DNA of 42,431 nt from Candidatus Gastranaerophilales bacterium. Its GTDB lineage: Bacteria > Cyanobacteriota > Vampirovibrionia > Gastranaerophilales > Gastranaerophilaceae. The position numbers and the translations under genes were made by a program. The stretch is taken from the NCBI GenBank assembly GCA_944327255.1, contig CALVHA010000019.1, forward strand, positions 1 through 42,431. Reading direction: 5' to 3'. Below the pieces are notes generated by a model. That model was not told the DNA's origin and did no database searches. It worked only from the letters and a program-made list of their open reading frames with translations. Below are positions 15,701 to 23,094 of this stretch, one piece after another. Within the stretch, counting starts at the first letter, position 1; each line of letters starts with the position of its first letter.

Positions 15701-18417
15701 TCATTATGAATTTGCTCAACAACAATATTAAATTGCTGGCGAATATTTGCAAGGATTTCAATTAAGCCTGAATCTCCTATTAGAGTTGTTAACTTATCAG
15801 AAATAACATTAAAATTCAGTTTAACATTTTCAACTGCTTCAAGAGAAGCATTGAGTTTTGTATTAGTTTCGGTATGAATATTTTCAATCCCGGCAACATA
15901 ATCATTAAGTTCATTTTTAAGGACTTCAAGACTCTGCTCGTATGCATGAGAAGCATCTGTCAACTGATATTCGAACACAGACAACTTATTCAAAACATCC
16001 GAATTATCATCATTTTCTGAAGCTTCTTTTATATTGTGTTTTATTTCTTCTATGGAATTTCTGACACGTAGAATCTCTTCCTGCAAAGTATCACGAGATT
16101 CTATCAGTTTTTCGTCAACTCCGCTTCTAAATGCTTCCAGACTCTGTTCAACACTATGAGAAGAATCCGTTAGTTGATACTCCAACACTGATAATTTATT
16201 CAAGACATCTGAATTATCATCTCCCGCAAGATCGTTAAAATTATTTTTTATTTCTTCAAGAGTGCTGTTCACCTGAGAAATTTCATTAATTAAAGAATTT
16301 TTAGACTCTGACAACTTGTCACTTAGGGAATCCTCAATATTATTTAATGCATCAATTTTAGGTAATATATTTTGATTATGCGCTCTTATATCTGAAAGTT
16401 CAGATAAAGTATTTCCGTTAAAGATTTGAGAGTCATTAACAAATTTATCAACTGAACTTTTATAATCTGCAAGAACATTACGCAATGATTCAAGCTTCAA
16501 ATCCTTCTCAGTACTTTTTTCATTAATTAAATCTTCTAAACGTGAAAAAACAAATTGAGCATCATTTAAATCAGATATTATTTTTTTTAACTCATTAAAT
16601 TGAAGATTAATATCATCTTTTTGGTACTGAGAATTATTTGTAAGATCAGAAAGAACAACATTATTTTCTTCGAGCAATTTTTTTATAATATTAAGCTGCT
16701 CGTCTTTGCTAAGACTTTTTTCATTAATTAAGTTTTCAAGATGAACTAAACTTTCATGCTCAACAGACTTACTGGCAGATATACTTGCAATAAAAGATTT
16801 TAAATCATTAATGTTTTCATTATATTCTTTATTTTGACTTTGTATATTATCGTTAAGATTTTGAACCGCCTCTCTGCATTCGACAAGTTTTGCCTTTACA
16901 CATTCAAAATTTGCATTCCTTTCCTCAGATGATCTTTGAATTAAATCCTCAACCTTCAAAAGTTTTTCAAAAATTTCATCATCTCGCATTGAAGAATCCA
17001 AATTATTTGAAAAATCAACAAATAAATCTTTAATTGCAGATAGATATTCACTAAGATTATCAGCAGTCATTGCCTGAAATTTCGTCAGACCATCATTCGT
17101 TTCATCAATTTTAGTAACAATAGTTTCTAAATTAGCCCCTGACGAGACAAGCAGTTCATTTTTTAATTCATTTATAATTTCACTATTACTGTTTACAACA
17201 CCAAGTACAATAGAATCAGAAGTTTCTGAAATTAAAGAAAGAGTATCTTTCAAGATTTTTTGGACTTCATTCCAAGATTTTTCATATTCAACAGAAGCAC
17301 TATTAATTGCAGCACCAAAGTCAGTAAATTTTTCCGCTAAAAGTGCATTGTTTTCGTCCTTTAATAGTGTCACAGCATCTTTATAAGCATTTACAAACTC
17401 TATTATTTTAGAACTTTTTTCCTCAATAAATATTTCTGCATTCTCTGCTTTCTTATTAATCTCGGATTGTAATTCCCCGAGTTTAGATAATATGTTTTGG
17501 GAATTAACAGTTTGAATATTGGAACTGTCCGCAATTTTATGCTCGACCGCAGTATTAACTTCTTCAATACCAGACTTCAATTGTTCCGAATAATCCGAAA
17601 TATTTGCTCTTAAACATTCAAGAGTAGTCTTTATATCAATAGAATTACTGTTCATATACTCGGACAGATTACTACTTAGATACTTAAGGTGCTCAAATCC
17701 GTCATTAAGAGTTTTTTGAATATCATCTCCTAAAGAATAAAGCTTAGAATTAACATTTCCTAAATTAGAAGATACCGTATCAGAAAGAGAAACAAGTTTT
17801 TCACTATTTTCGTCAAGCTTATCACCGAAAGAATTAATCAGATAAGAATTCTTGGAAGAAAAATCATCTAAAACTTCTCTTAAATCCGCAAGCGCAGAAA
17901 TCATATTTCCATTTTGGAGATTAATATTAGAAACAAAGCCTTCATAACTGTTTATAAGTTCATCACTTTTCTGTTTTACTATATCAACTATATCTTTATT
18001 ATTTACAGAAGTTTCCAGAGCCGAAATTTTTTCAAATAAAACATTTTTTGCTTCCGTATCCTGAGTAGCAAATTTAACAACAGACTCAGCAGCCTCTCTT
18101 AAATTTGAAGAAACAGTTTTAACTTCTTCGGAAAGTTGTGCATAATCAGCAGTAGTAGTAGTATTCTCAATCAACGATCTTAACTGCTGAAGTTTTTCCA
18201 CAATAGATAATAAAGTATTTGCGTCATCAAAGGTCTTAGAATCAAGAGCTTTTTTTATATCATTAATTAAAACCCCAGTGTCACGATTGTCACCGCTCAT
18301 ATTTTCCATTTTTAATTTTATATCAAGAAGAATATTACTAAAATCCTGAGCATTAAGCTCTGTTTCATTTTTTAATCTTTCAAGAAGTTCTGCAATTTCT
18401 TCAACTTTTTCTGTCAT
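12766..18417 (-). CDS. Giant cytoplasmic coiled-coil protein (1,883 residues) of unknown function
   Basis: I recognise no enzymatic domain. The protein is acidic, rich in Asp, Asn, Ser, Glu, Leu and Ile, and nearly free of Pro, Trp and Cys, with heptad-like spacing along almost its whole length; no signal peptide or membrane helix is visible. It contains internal repeats: a unit with DDNSDVLNKLSV and EYQLTD twice, 70 residues apart (about 732 and 802), two LINEKS motifs in about 560-640, and about eight units with KLDIxAxxDN between residues 1215 and 1540. The last 110 residues are less repetitive and more basic. AAGGAAAG precedes the ATG. It could be a scaffold or cytoskeletal-type filament; chemoreceptor signalling and SMC head motifs are absent. 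The downstream GlcD-type gene overlaps its stop. Confidence 0.9.
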   Translation of the reverse strand: MTEKVEEIAELLERLKNETELNAQDFSNILLDIKLKMENMSGDNRDTGVLINDIKKALDSKTFDDANTLLSIVEKLQQLRSLIENTTTTADYAQLSEEVKTVSSNLREAAESVVKFATQDTEAKNVLFEKISALETSVNNKDIVDIVKQKSDELINSYEGFVSNINLQNGNMISALADLREVLDDFSSKNSYLINSFGDKLDENSEKLVSLSDTVSSNLGNVNSKLYSLGDDIQKTLNDGFEHLKYLSSNLSEYMNSNSIDIKTTLECLRANISDYSEQLKSGIEEVNTAVEHKIADSSNIQTVNSQNILSKLGELQSEINKKAENAEIFIEEKSSKIIEFVNAYKDAVTLLKDENNALLAEKFTDFGAAINSASVEYEKSWNEVQKILKDTLSLISETSDSIVLGVVNSNSEIINELKNELLVSSGANLETIVTKIDETNDGLTKFQAMTADNLSEYLSAIKDLFVDFSNNLDSSMRDDEIFEKLLKVEDLIQRSSEERNANFECVKAKLVECREAVQNLNDNIQSQNKEYNENINDLKSFIASISASKSVEHESLVHLENLINEKSLSKDEQLNIIKKLLEENNVVLSDLTNNSQYQKDDINLQFNELKKIISDLNDAQFVFSRLEDLINEKSTEKDLKLESLRNVLADYKSSVDKFVNDSQIFNGNTLSELSDIRAHNQNILPKIDALNNIEDSLSDKLSESKNSLINEISQVNSTLEEIKNNFNDLAGDDNSDVLNKLSVLEYQLTDSSHSVEQSLEAFRSGVDEKLIESRDTLQEEILRVRNSIEEIKHNIKEASENDDNSDVLNKLSVFEYQLTDASHAYEQSLEVLKNELNDYVAGIENIHTETNTKLNASLEAVENVKLNFNVISDKLTTLIGDSGLIEILANIRQQFNIVVEQIHNEKEGQTIELNETLRDTCASISSNLYLIGQNLEEVRLKQSENAEYLRGDFEEKMLGLQADVENIISDIKNIIDEKNNGFLENFEALKESLNGFFSSDFGQIVSDIKGQIEISYVNLLQEFKTSFEENLLFDKVEDSYKESVLKFQALEDFIHETSESNFELIRQTLLNINEKVQSNFSTTESIQDKLEAELVKIESSIEENSISVKNSLVNLLEDLKKFFAEKRQLEMDDFSASVLSLIDNEELLDVIKTLNRSLAEKLEEFKQDHVLSSQDLLDVINSVNNTVDYTLDVINEKFEKSENINSDISKKLDAINSKLDVFAMDDSSEILENISELNVNVSDIKDNTVELKDSISEIIQKVQKNFEYETQLEEINAKLDVLALSDDNSSGDILFDIKNLITEVQTNFDNKIDSIGKNEENKKLEDLIRTVDSKLDILALDDNSEITEDIQNIKEGLSIVRTRMEESSNIENLIKVIDNKLDIFAQSDNEQDIEDIKNGLLAIENAVKASNFETLLRTIDNKLDIIAQNDNEQELEEIKNGLLSIENVLKTSNVESLITTIDNKIDIIAQNDNSDVIESLEQINEQVEVIQTDTKAINEKLDIIKADTETNSKLEDLINKLHSKVDVLAMDDDGDIQEEISNIKDLIEEQISADNSANVNESLQKLLQKISEIDLSKQASEIKDSVISAVVSVSNEISFVEETEEIKDFVNEKTNDIHRTLMEVKRQLTSLTSSGDDMDFYSYTLQDVESDIAKLRLILKDMSSESSANEICVISNNISKMSKSIESLRDAFDESMLKKQKGEDANDYILSISSRLNQLILTNKEVNDIILYRLKETKDKLEQMDNTAITQGIEKALVSMDEKLSYSANLNTVLKNVMMYLGEWMDGTTETISSIYDKTAKINTVSDAIKELRKSIPDRQDLIDLIETRFNEQESRIDRIERQLDRVAVMISSRHDLDTIDRIEEKLSNLSVNIEKLASYVE
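13795..14785 (-). repeat. Tandem protein repeats inside the giant coiled-coil gene
   Basis: About eight units share the core [IL]xxK[LIV]D[IV]xAxxD[DN], for example INSKLDVFAMDD, VDSKLDILALDD, IDNKLDIFAQSD, IDNKLDIIAQND, IDNKIDIIAQND and LHSKVDVLAMDD. The central ones are spaced exactly 126 bp (42 residues): anchors at 14009, 14135 and 14261; the next is 138 bp away (14399). The DNA of neighbouring units is visibly alike, so duplication is relatively recent. Confidence 0.85.
15921..16224 (-). repeat. Pair of 70-residue repeats in the giant coiled-coil gene
   Basis: Two segments (16127-16224 and 15921-16017) encode nearly the same string around NSDVLNKLSV, EYQLTD and EQSLE, exactly 210 bp apart. 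Confidence 0.8.
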
Positions 18418-18458
18418 TATTTATCTTTCCTTAAAAAAATACACACTTTCCCAATAAT

Positions 18459-18488
18459 ATTTTAGCAGAACAATAGTAAATATAGCAA
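18459..18488 (-). promoter_or_regulatory. Candidate promoter of the giant coiled-coil gene
   Basis: On the minus strand TTGCTA (18483-18488), an 18-bp spacer and TAAAAT (18459-18464) preceded by TGC (an extended -10). It leaves a leader of about 35 nt with a good ribosome binding site. Confidence 0.5.
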
Positions 18489-18542
18489 AATGTTAAGGAA
18501 TTGTATTAAAATGTAAAGAAAAGGTGTTTTTTTTTATTAAGT

Positions 18543-18550
18543 GCTATAAT
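18543..18550 (+). promoter_or_regulatory. Extended -10 promoter of the 2-oxoacid oxidoreductase operon
   Basis: TGCTATAAT with TATAAT at 18545-18550 and no clear -35. The same GTGCTATAAT string is found before gatD (31832-31841). A short leader with GAGAGGAAG precedes the first gene. Confidence 0.6.
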
Positions 18551-18576
18551 AAAAAAGCATGGTAGAGAGGAAGTGA

Positions 18577-18792
18577 ATGATGAGTCATATAGTAATTGAC
18601 GAAAGCAAATGTAAGGGATGTTATTTGTGTATAGATGAATGCCCTAAAAAGTTATTAAAAATAGGGGAAAAAGTTAATAATCTGGGAGTTCGCCTTGTTG
18701 AATTTGACGATCCTAATCACGAGTGTTTAGGCTGTGCAATGTGTGCAACAAGATGTCCGGATCTTGCAATAAAAGAAGTTTATAAAGGATAG
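18577..18792 (+). CDS. korD: 2-oxoacid:ferredoxin oxidoreductase, delta (ferredoxin-like) subunit
   Basis: This 71-residue subunit carries electrons from the thiamine-dependent catalytic subunit to ferredoxin. Two classic [4Fe-4S] motifs are present: CKGCYLCIDECP (12-23) and CLGCAMCATRCP near 47-58. It heads a four-gene operon (delta, alpha, beta, gamma), 13 bp before the alpha subunit. GAGAGGAAG precedes the ATG at 18577; the second codon is also ATG, so the start may be one codon later. Together the genes form a complete heterotetrameric enzyme. Confidence 0.94.
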   Translation: MMSHIVIDESKCKGCYLCIDECPKKLLKIGEKVNNLGVRLVEFDDPNHECLGCAMCATRCPDLAIKEVYKG

Positions 18793-18805
18793 AGAATAAA
18801 AAATT

Positions 18806-19882
18806 ATGACAGAATGTTTAACAAAAACAAACAAAAAAATTTTGACAAAAGGTAATTATGCAATTGCAAATGCTGCAATAATCGCAGGTTGCGAATGTTA
18901 TTTCGGATACCCAATTACTCCGCAGAGCGAAATTGGAGAATTCATGAGCGGAAAAATGCAAGAACTTAAAAGAGCTTATGTTTCCGCGGAAAGTGAATTG
19001 GCAGCGATTAATATGGTGCTTGGAGCCTGTTCTACAGGAGCCAAAGCTATGACATCGTCTTCTTCCTGTGCTGTTGCATTAATGCAGGAAGCTTTATCAT
19101 ACGCGGCATCAGATGAACTTCCGATAGTTCTGGTAAGCGTTATGAGAGGAGGCCCTGGACTTGGTAATATCTATCCTTCGCAAGGAGATTACAACCAGGC
19201 AACAATTGGTGGAGGTGACGGGGATTATAAATTAATAGCACTCGCGCCTGCAACAGTTCAAGAATGTGTTGATTTAACTTATAAGGCTTTCTATCTTGCA
19301 CATAAATACAAAAACCCTACCGTAATTCTTGCGGACGGTTTATTGGGACAAATGATGGAACCAGTTGAATTTGGAGAGTATCCTTATCCTGAAGTGGATA
19401 ATTCCGGCTGGGCATTAACTGGTGCAAAAGGAAGATCCGCAAGAGTTATACGTTCTTACGCCCCTAGTGCTGATAATCAGTGTGAATTTTTAAACAGACT
19501 TCATGCAAAGTATAAAATGATTGAGCACAACGAAACCCAATGGGAAGAAATTAATACTGAAGATGCTGATATTATACTTGTAAGCTTTGGTTCTCCTGCA
19601 AGAAATGCAAAATCAGCAATGAAAGAATGCAGAAAACTCGGATTAAAGGTAGGAATCCTAAGACCAATAACATTATTCCCATTCCCTTCAAAGAGAATTT
19701 CAGAACTTGCAAATACCGCTAAAAAGTTTATTTCAGTAGAAATTAATATGGGACAAATGATTAGAGATATCAAGCTTGCAGTAAACGGAAAGGTTCCTGT
19801 TGAACTCATAAACAGACCTGTAGGCAATCCTCCGTCTGTCGATGAAATCGTAGAAAGAATTATAAAAGAAAGTGAAGAATAA
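18806..19882 (+). CDS. korA: 2-oxoacid:ferredoxin oxidoreductase, alpha subunit (VorB/KorA type)
   Basis: The alpha subunit provides the pyrimidine-binding half of the thiamine diphosphate site for oxidative decarboxylation of 2-oxoacids to acyl-CoA. The 358-residue protein shows GYPITPQSEI, the EsELAAI region, TSSSSCAV, RGGPGLGN, GGGDGDYKLIALAPAT and, near the C-terminus, SFGSPARNAK and the GILRPITLFPFP segment. The GGGDGDYKLIALAP block resembles the VorB (branched-chain 2-oxoacid) subgroup, but 2-oxoglutarate is also possible; substrate cannot be settled by eye. Three nucleotides separate it from the beta gene. Confidence 0.93.
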   Translation: MTECLTKTNKKILTKGNYAIANAAIIAGCECYFGYPITPQSEIGEFMSGKMQELKRAYVSAESELAAINMVLGACSTGAKAMTSSSSCAVALMQEALSYAASDELPIVLVSVMRGGPGLGNIYPSQGDYNQATIGGGDGDYKLIALAPATVQECVDLTYKAFYLAHKYKNPTVILADGLLGQMMEPVEFGEYPYPEVDNSGWALTGAKGRSARVIRSYAPSADNQCEFLNRLHAKYKMIEHNETQWEEINTEDADIILVSFGSPARNAKSAMKECRKLGLKVGILRPITLFPFPSKRISELANTAKKFISVEINMGQMIRDIKLAVNGKVPVELINRPVGNPPSVDEIVERIIKESEE

Positions 19883-19885
19883 AAA

Positions 19886-20647
19886 ATGACTAATACACTT
19901 ACGCAAATATTCAAAATTCCTGACAGTATAAAAAAGGGTGCAAAATTTTCTTTTTGTCCAGGCTGTGACCATGGTGTAGCCGTAAGACTTGTTGCGGAAG
20001 TTTTGGATGAACTAGGGTTAAGAGAAAACACTATTGCAGTTGCTTCTATTGGCTGTTCCGTAACATTATACGATTTTCTGGAAGTCGATAGCTTGGAAGC
20101 ACCTCATGGGAGAGCGCTGGCAGAAGCAACTGGAATTAAACGTGCACGACCTGATAAATTTGTATTTACATATCAGGGTGATGGAGATTTTGCCTCTATT
20201 GGTATGGCCGAAAGCATGCACAGCGCACTAAGAGGAGAAAATGTAACAGCAATATGTATAAATAATACAACATACGGTATGACAGGAGGCCAGCTTGGAC
20301 CTACAACATTGTTAGGACAGGTTACAACAACTTCTCCTACCGGAAGAAATGTTGAATACTATGGTTATCCAATAAAAATTACGGAACACATTGCTCTTTG
20401 TGATGGTACAGCTTATGCTGCAAGAGTTTCGTTGGATACAGTCCCTAATATAAGAAAAGCCAAGGCAGCAATAAAAAAAGCATTTGAAATACAAATGAAA
20501 GGGCTTGGCTTTAGTTTTGTAGAAATATTGGCAACCTGCCCTACAAACTGGAAAAAAACTCCACAGCAAGCACATCAGCGTGTAAGAGAAGAAATGATGC
20601 CTGTATTTAAACCAGGCGTTTATAAAGATATAACAGCAAATAATTAA
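19886..20647 (+). CDS. korB: 2-oxoacid:ferredoxin oxidoreductase, beta (thiamine diphosphate) subunit
   Basis: The beta subunit binds the diphosphate and Mg of the cofactor. Its signature GDGDFASIGMAES leads into NVTAICINN, the classical ThDP motif, in this 253-residue protein. FCPGCDHG near the N-terminus, SIGCSVTLYDFL, and EAPHGRALAEATGIKRARP (the HGR motif) fit the family, as do TYGMTGGQLGPTT and the C-terminal CPTNW. The ATG is 3 bp after the alpha stop and GAAG lies in the end of that gene. Followed by the gamma gene after 11 bp. Confidence 0.95.
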   Translation: MTNTLTQIFKIPDSIKKGAKFSFCPGCDHGVAVRLVAEVLDELGLRENTIAVASIGCSVTLYDFLEVDSLEAPHGRALAEATGIKRARPDKFVFTYQGDGDFASIGMAESMHSALRGENVTAICINNTTYGMTGGQLGPTTLLGQVTTTSPTGRNVEYYGYPIKITEHIALCDGTAYAARVSLDTVPNIRKAKAAIKKAFEIQMKGLGFSFVEILATCPTNWKKTPQQAHQRVREEMMPVFKPGVYKDITANN

Positions 20648-20658
20648 AGGAACAGAAG

Positions 20659-21213
20659 ATGGAAAAAAATTTTATAATAGCAGGATTTGGCGGTCAAGGT
20701 GTATTATTAGCAGGAGAAGTTTTAGCTAATGCGTTTATGCTTGATAACAAAAACGTTACATGGTACCCTAGTTACGGAGCTGAAATGCGTGGTGGAACGG
20801 TCAACTGCGAAATAGTCATGAATGACTCTGAAGACGTAAGTTCCGTAAATAAGTCCGATGCAGATTTTATTGTTGCTTTAAATCAAGCTTCTTTTGACAG
20901 ATTTTTGCCTAAAATAAAAAAAGGCGGGTGGATGATTGCAAATTCAACTCTTGTTAAAGAAATTAAAACAAGAACTGACATTAATTATCTGTTTGCACCT
21001 GTAACAAAACTGGCAGATAAGTTAGGAAATATAAGAATGACCAATATATTATCATTGGGCGTCCTTGCAAAAATTAGCGGTTTAGTTAGTCTTGACGTAC
21101 TGGAACACGCTCTGGATACAGTAATTCCTCCGCATAGAAAAAATTTATTACCGTTAAATATTAAAGCTTTAAAAATAGGCTATGAGTATGATTTATCTCC
21201 GGTAAATGCATAA
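20659..21213 (+). CDS. korC: 2-oxoacid:ferredoxin oxidoreductase, gamma subunit
   Basis: The gamma subunit (184 residues) completes the enzyme and helps bind CoA. It opens with the diagnostic GFGGQGVLLAGE (9-20), then WYPSYGAEMRGGTVNCEI and NQASFDRFLPKIKKGG; length is typical. AAAGGAAC precedes the start. No intrinsic terminator is obvious after it. Confidence 0.94.
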   Translation: MEKNFIIAGFGGQGVLLAGEVLANAFMLDNKNVTWYPSYGAEMRGGTVNCEIVMNDSEDVSSVNKSDADFIVALNQASFDRFLPKIKKGGWMIANSTLVKEIKTRTDINYLFAPVTKLADKLGNIRMTNILSLGVLAKISGLVSLDVLEHALDTVIPPHRKNLLPLNIKALKIGYEYDLSPVNA

Positions 21214-21256
21214 AATCACCTAAAAAGTCGATTTAAAAATTTGAAGTTAATATTAT

Positions 21257-21286
21257 CCTTATAATACACAAACGGATTATATAAGG
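21257..21286 (+). promoter_or_regulatory. Candidate promoter and inverted repeat before the 21320 gene
   Basis: TATAAT (21260-21265) lies in a 7-bp inverted repeat CCTTATA (21257-21263) / TATAAGG (21280-21286). No clear -35 is seen. The repeat overlaps the -10 box, so it could be an operator, but short AT-rich repeats occur by chance here. Confidence 0.35.
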
Positions 21287-21319
21287 TAAATACACATATT
21301 TTTATGAGGTTTTTTTAAA

Positions 21320-21550
21320 GTGAGAAAAGAACTAGTCAAATCAATAAAAGAGAAGGAAGTTCAACTTGAAAAACTCGCGTCATATATTGACAAAAGTTTA
21401 ATTTGTGCGGAATTATACAATAAGGTCGTTATAGAAAAGGCCATCCTAAAAAAAGAACTAGATGAAATTAATAAAAACAAGTTAATGGGAAAGGTGGTAA
21501 AACTATTCCCCCGCAAAACAAAATTGATTTGTGATTATTTTAATAATTAG
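21320..21550 (+). CDS. Small charged helical protein of unknown function
   Basis: The 76-residue product is rich in Lys, Glu, Leu and Ile; residues 1-55 look like one long amphipathic helix, followed by a basic KLFPRKTK stretch and the C-terminal CDYFNN. No family is recognised. It starts with GTG, chosen because TGAGGT lies about 10 nt upstream and no ATG is available. It stands between the oxidoreductase operon and the convergent rpe operon, and may have its own promoter at 21260. It could be a DNA- or ribosome-associated protein; that is a guess. Confidence 0.5.
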   Translation: MRKELVKSIKEKEVQLEKLASYIDKSLICAELYNKVVIEKAILKKELDEINKNKLMGKVVKLFPRKTKLICDYFNN

Positions 21551-21580
21551 ATTTTCATCAATTTAGACTGTAACTCATAA

Positions 21581-21615
21581 ATAAAAAATCCATTTTTTAT
21601 ATAAATCATGGATTT
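21581..21615 (-). terminator. Intrinsic terminator of the pyrH-frr-cdsA-rnc-rpe operon
   Basis: AAATCCAT (21586-21593) and ATGGATTT (21608-21615) form an 8-bp stem; on the minus strand a run of T (complement of 21583-21588) follows. It lies about 130 bp after rpe. The stem is AT-rich with a 14-nt loop, so strength is moderate. Confidence 0.55.
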
Positions 21616-21769
21616 CTTGATATTTAATAGCATAAGCAAATTTGACATTGAAATAAGTGACAAAAGAATTAAGCAAGCGGACAAATGTAAAGAGGCTAAA
21701 TTAATTGCAGATATTTTGGGGTATAACCTTAAGTTTGAAAAAATAATTAGACCTCGCGCAACATCTTAA
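21608..21769 (+). CDS. Doubtful 53-codon open frame
   Basis: An ATG-initiated frame encodes 53 residues of protein-like composition (MDFLIFNSISKFDIEISDKR at the start, RPRATS at the end). There is no ribosome binding site, its ATG is inside the minus-strand terminator stem, and its end overlaps rpe. I list it because it is too short for ordinary gene calling; it may be a gene remnant or chance. Confidence 0.15.
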   Translation: MDFLIFNSISKFDIEISDKRIKQADKCKEAKLIADILGYNLKFEKIIRPRATS

Positions 21770-22394
21770 CAGCTTTCTGGATATCGTCTGCTCCATAAAT
21801 ATAACTGCCTGCAACTAGCGAATCTGCCCCCAAATAACGGCAAAATTTTCCCGTTACTGCGTTGATGCCACCATCAACCTGAATAATTAAATCAGTATAA
21901 TTTTCTCTTGCAGGTTTTATTTTTTCAGCACATTCTTCCATAAATTTTTGCCCTCCAAAACCTGGTTCTACTGTCATAATCAACAACATATCTGCTTCTG
22001 AAAGATACTTCATAATCTCTGAAACAGGAGTATGGGGCTTTATTGATAACCCTGCCTTAATCCCAAATGATTTTATAAATCTGATTAAAGAAATAACTTC
22101 CGAATTTCCTACAGCCTCATAATGAAAAGTTAAAATATTTGAACCTGCTTTTACAAAAGATTCAATATATTTTTGAGGATTTTCAATCATTAAATGGACA
22201 TCAAGAGGAATTTGGGCAACTTTTTTAATCGATGCTATGACAGGCACACCTATTGTTATATTAGGAACGAAATGCCCATCCATAACATCTATATGAAGCC
22301 AGTCTGCTCCAGCACATTCAACTCTTTTAATATCTCTTTCCAGATTTGCAAAATCAGCAGATAGAATAGATGGAGAAATAATAATTTTACTCAT
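21747..22394 (-). CDS. rpe: Ribulose-phosphate 3-epimerase
   Basis: Rpe interconverts ribulose 5-phosphate and xylulose 5-phosphate in the pentose phosphate pathway. Beginning MSKIIISPSILSADF, it shows HIDVMDGHFVPN, VHLMIENP, MTVEPGFGGQKF and VDGGIN, all catalytic or metal-binding blocks. The frame is open 26 codons further upstream inside rnc, but I chose the ATG at 22394 because it gives the family N-terminus and a 215-residue protein, with GGGAG upstream. It overlaps the end of rnc by 8 nt and is the last gene of the pyrH operon. Confidence 0.96.
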   Translation of the reverse strand: MSKIIISPSILSADFANLERDIKRVECAGADWLHIDVMDGHFVPNITIGVPVIASIKKVAQIPLDVHLMIENPQKYIESFVKAGSNILTFHYEAVGNSEVISLIRFIKSFGIKAGLSIKPHTPVSEIMKYLSEADMLLIMTVEPGFGGQKFMEECAEKIKPARENYTDLIIQVDGGINAVTGKFCRYLGADSLVAGSYIYGADDIQKAVKMLREV

Positions 22395-23094
22395 CTTTAA
22401 TGGCTCCCAATACTTTACAAGCTTCATACGCAGCTTTTTGTTCGGCATCCTTTTTAGACTTACCGCAGCCACTTGCTATAACTTCTCCGTTATAAGAAAC
22501 CTCAATTTCAAAAACTTTCTTATGCTCTGGCCCTTTGGTTTCAACAAGAGTATAAACCGGAGTTTTCTTATTCAGTCCCTGCGTATATTCTTGTAAAATA
22601 GCCTTTGCATTAAACTTGGCAAAGTTATGGTCAACATCTTCAATATATTCATTAAAATGATTCTCTATAAAATTCTGAATTTCGTTAAATTTCCCATCCA
22701 AAAAATAAGCTCCCAATGTTGCCTCAAACACGCATGCTCTAACCGATTCAAGCTTTTTAACTCCCTGTTTTTCATCATGTCTGCCCGCAACAATTAAATT
22801 TGCAAGCCCAATGTTATCCGTAACTTTTGCCAGAGTATTATCTGATACAACAATTGAACGAATTTTTGACATTTCACCCTCAGGGTAATCAGGATATTTA
22901 TGGTAGAGGATATTTGAAACAGCGAGCTTCAAAACTGCATCCCCTAAAAATTCCAATCTTTCATAACATTCGTTATAAGGTAGATCATTATCTTTTGTGT
23001 AAGAAGAATGCGTCAAGGCATGAAGATACAGCTCAGGAGTTTTTGTTTTTATATTAAAAATCTTTTCAACTTCTGAGGCAATATCATTATCCAT
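22387..23094 (-). CDS. rnc: Ribonuclease III
   Basis: RNase III cuts double-stranded RNA, including pre-rRNA stems. The 235-residue protein has the signature ERLEFLGDAV (45-54) with acidic catalytic residues, HSSYTKDN before it, and a C-terminal double-stranded RNA-binding domain (about 160-230: KAILQEYTQG, YTLVETKGPEHKKVFEIEV, GKSKKDAEQKAA). It starts with the ATG that overlaps the cdsA stop (TAATG), and its end overlaps rpe. Its usual neighbours (acpP, smc) are not here. Confidence 0.96.
   Translation of the reverse strand: MDNDIASEVEKIFNIKTKTPELYLHALTHSSYTKDNDLPYNECYERLEFLGDAVLKLAVSNILYHKYPDYPEGEMSKIRSIVVSDNTLAKVTDNIGLANLIVAGRHDEKQGVKKLESVRACVFEATLGAYFLDGKFNEIQNFIENHFNEYIEDVDHNFAKFNAKAILQEYTQGLNKKTPVYTLVETKGPEHKKVFEIEVSYNGEVIASGCGKSKKDAEQKAAYEACKVLGAIKDE

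Noticed and set aside
19501..20031. Minus-strand open frame of 176 codons
   Set aside because: Antisense to the conserved alpha and beta oxidoreductase subunits; Ser/Ile-rich shadow of their codons.
22395..22472. Longer N-terminus of Rpe
   Set aside because: It lies wholly inside rnc and the family N-terminus starts at the ATG at 22394.
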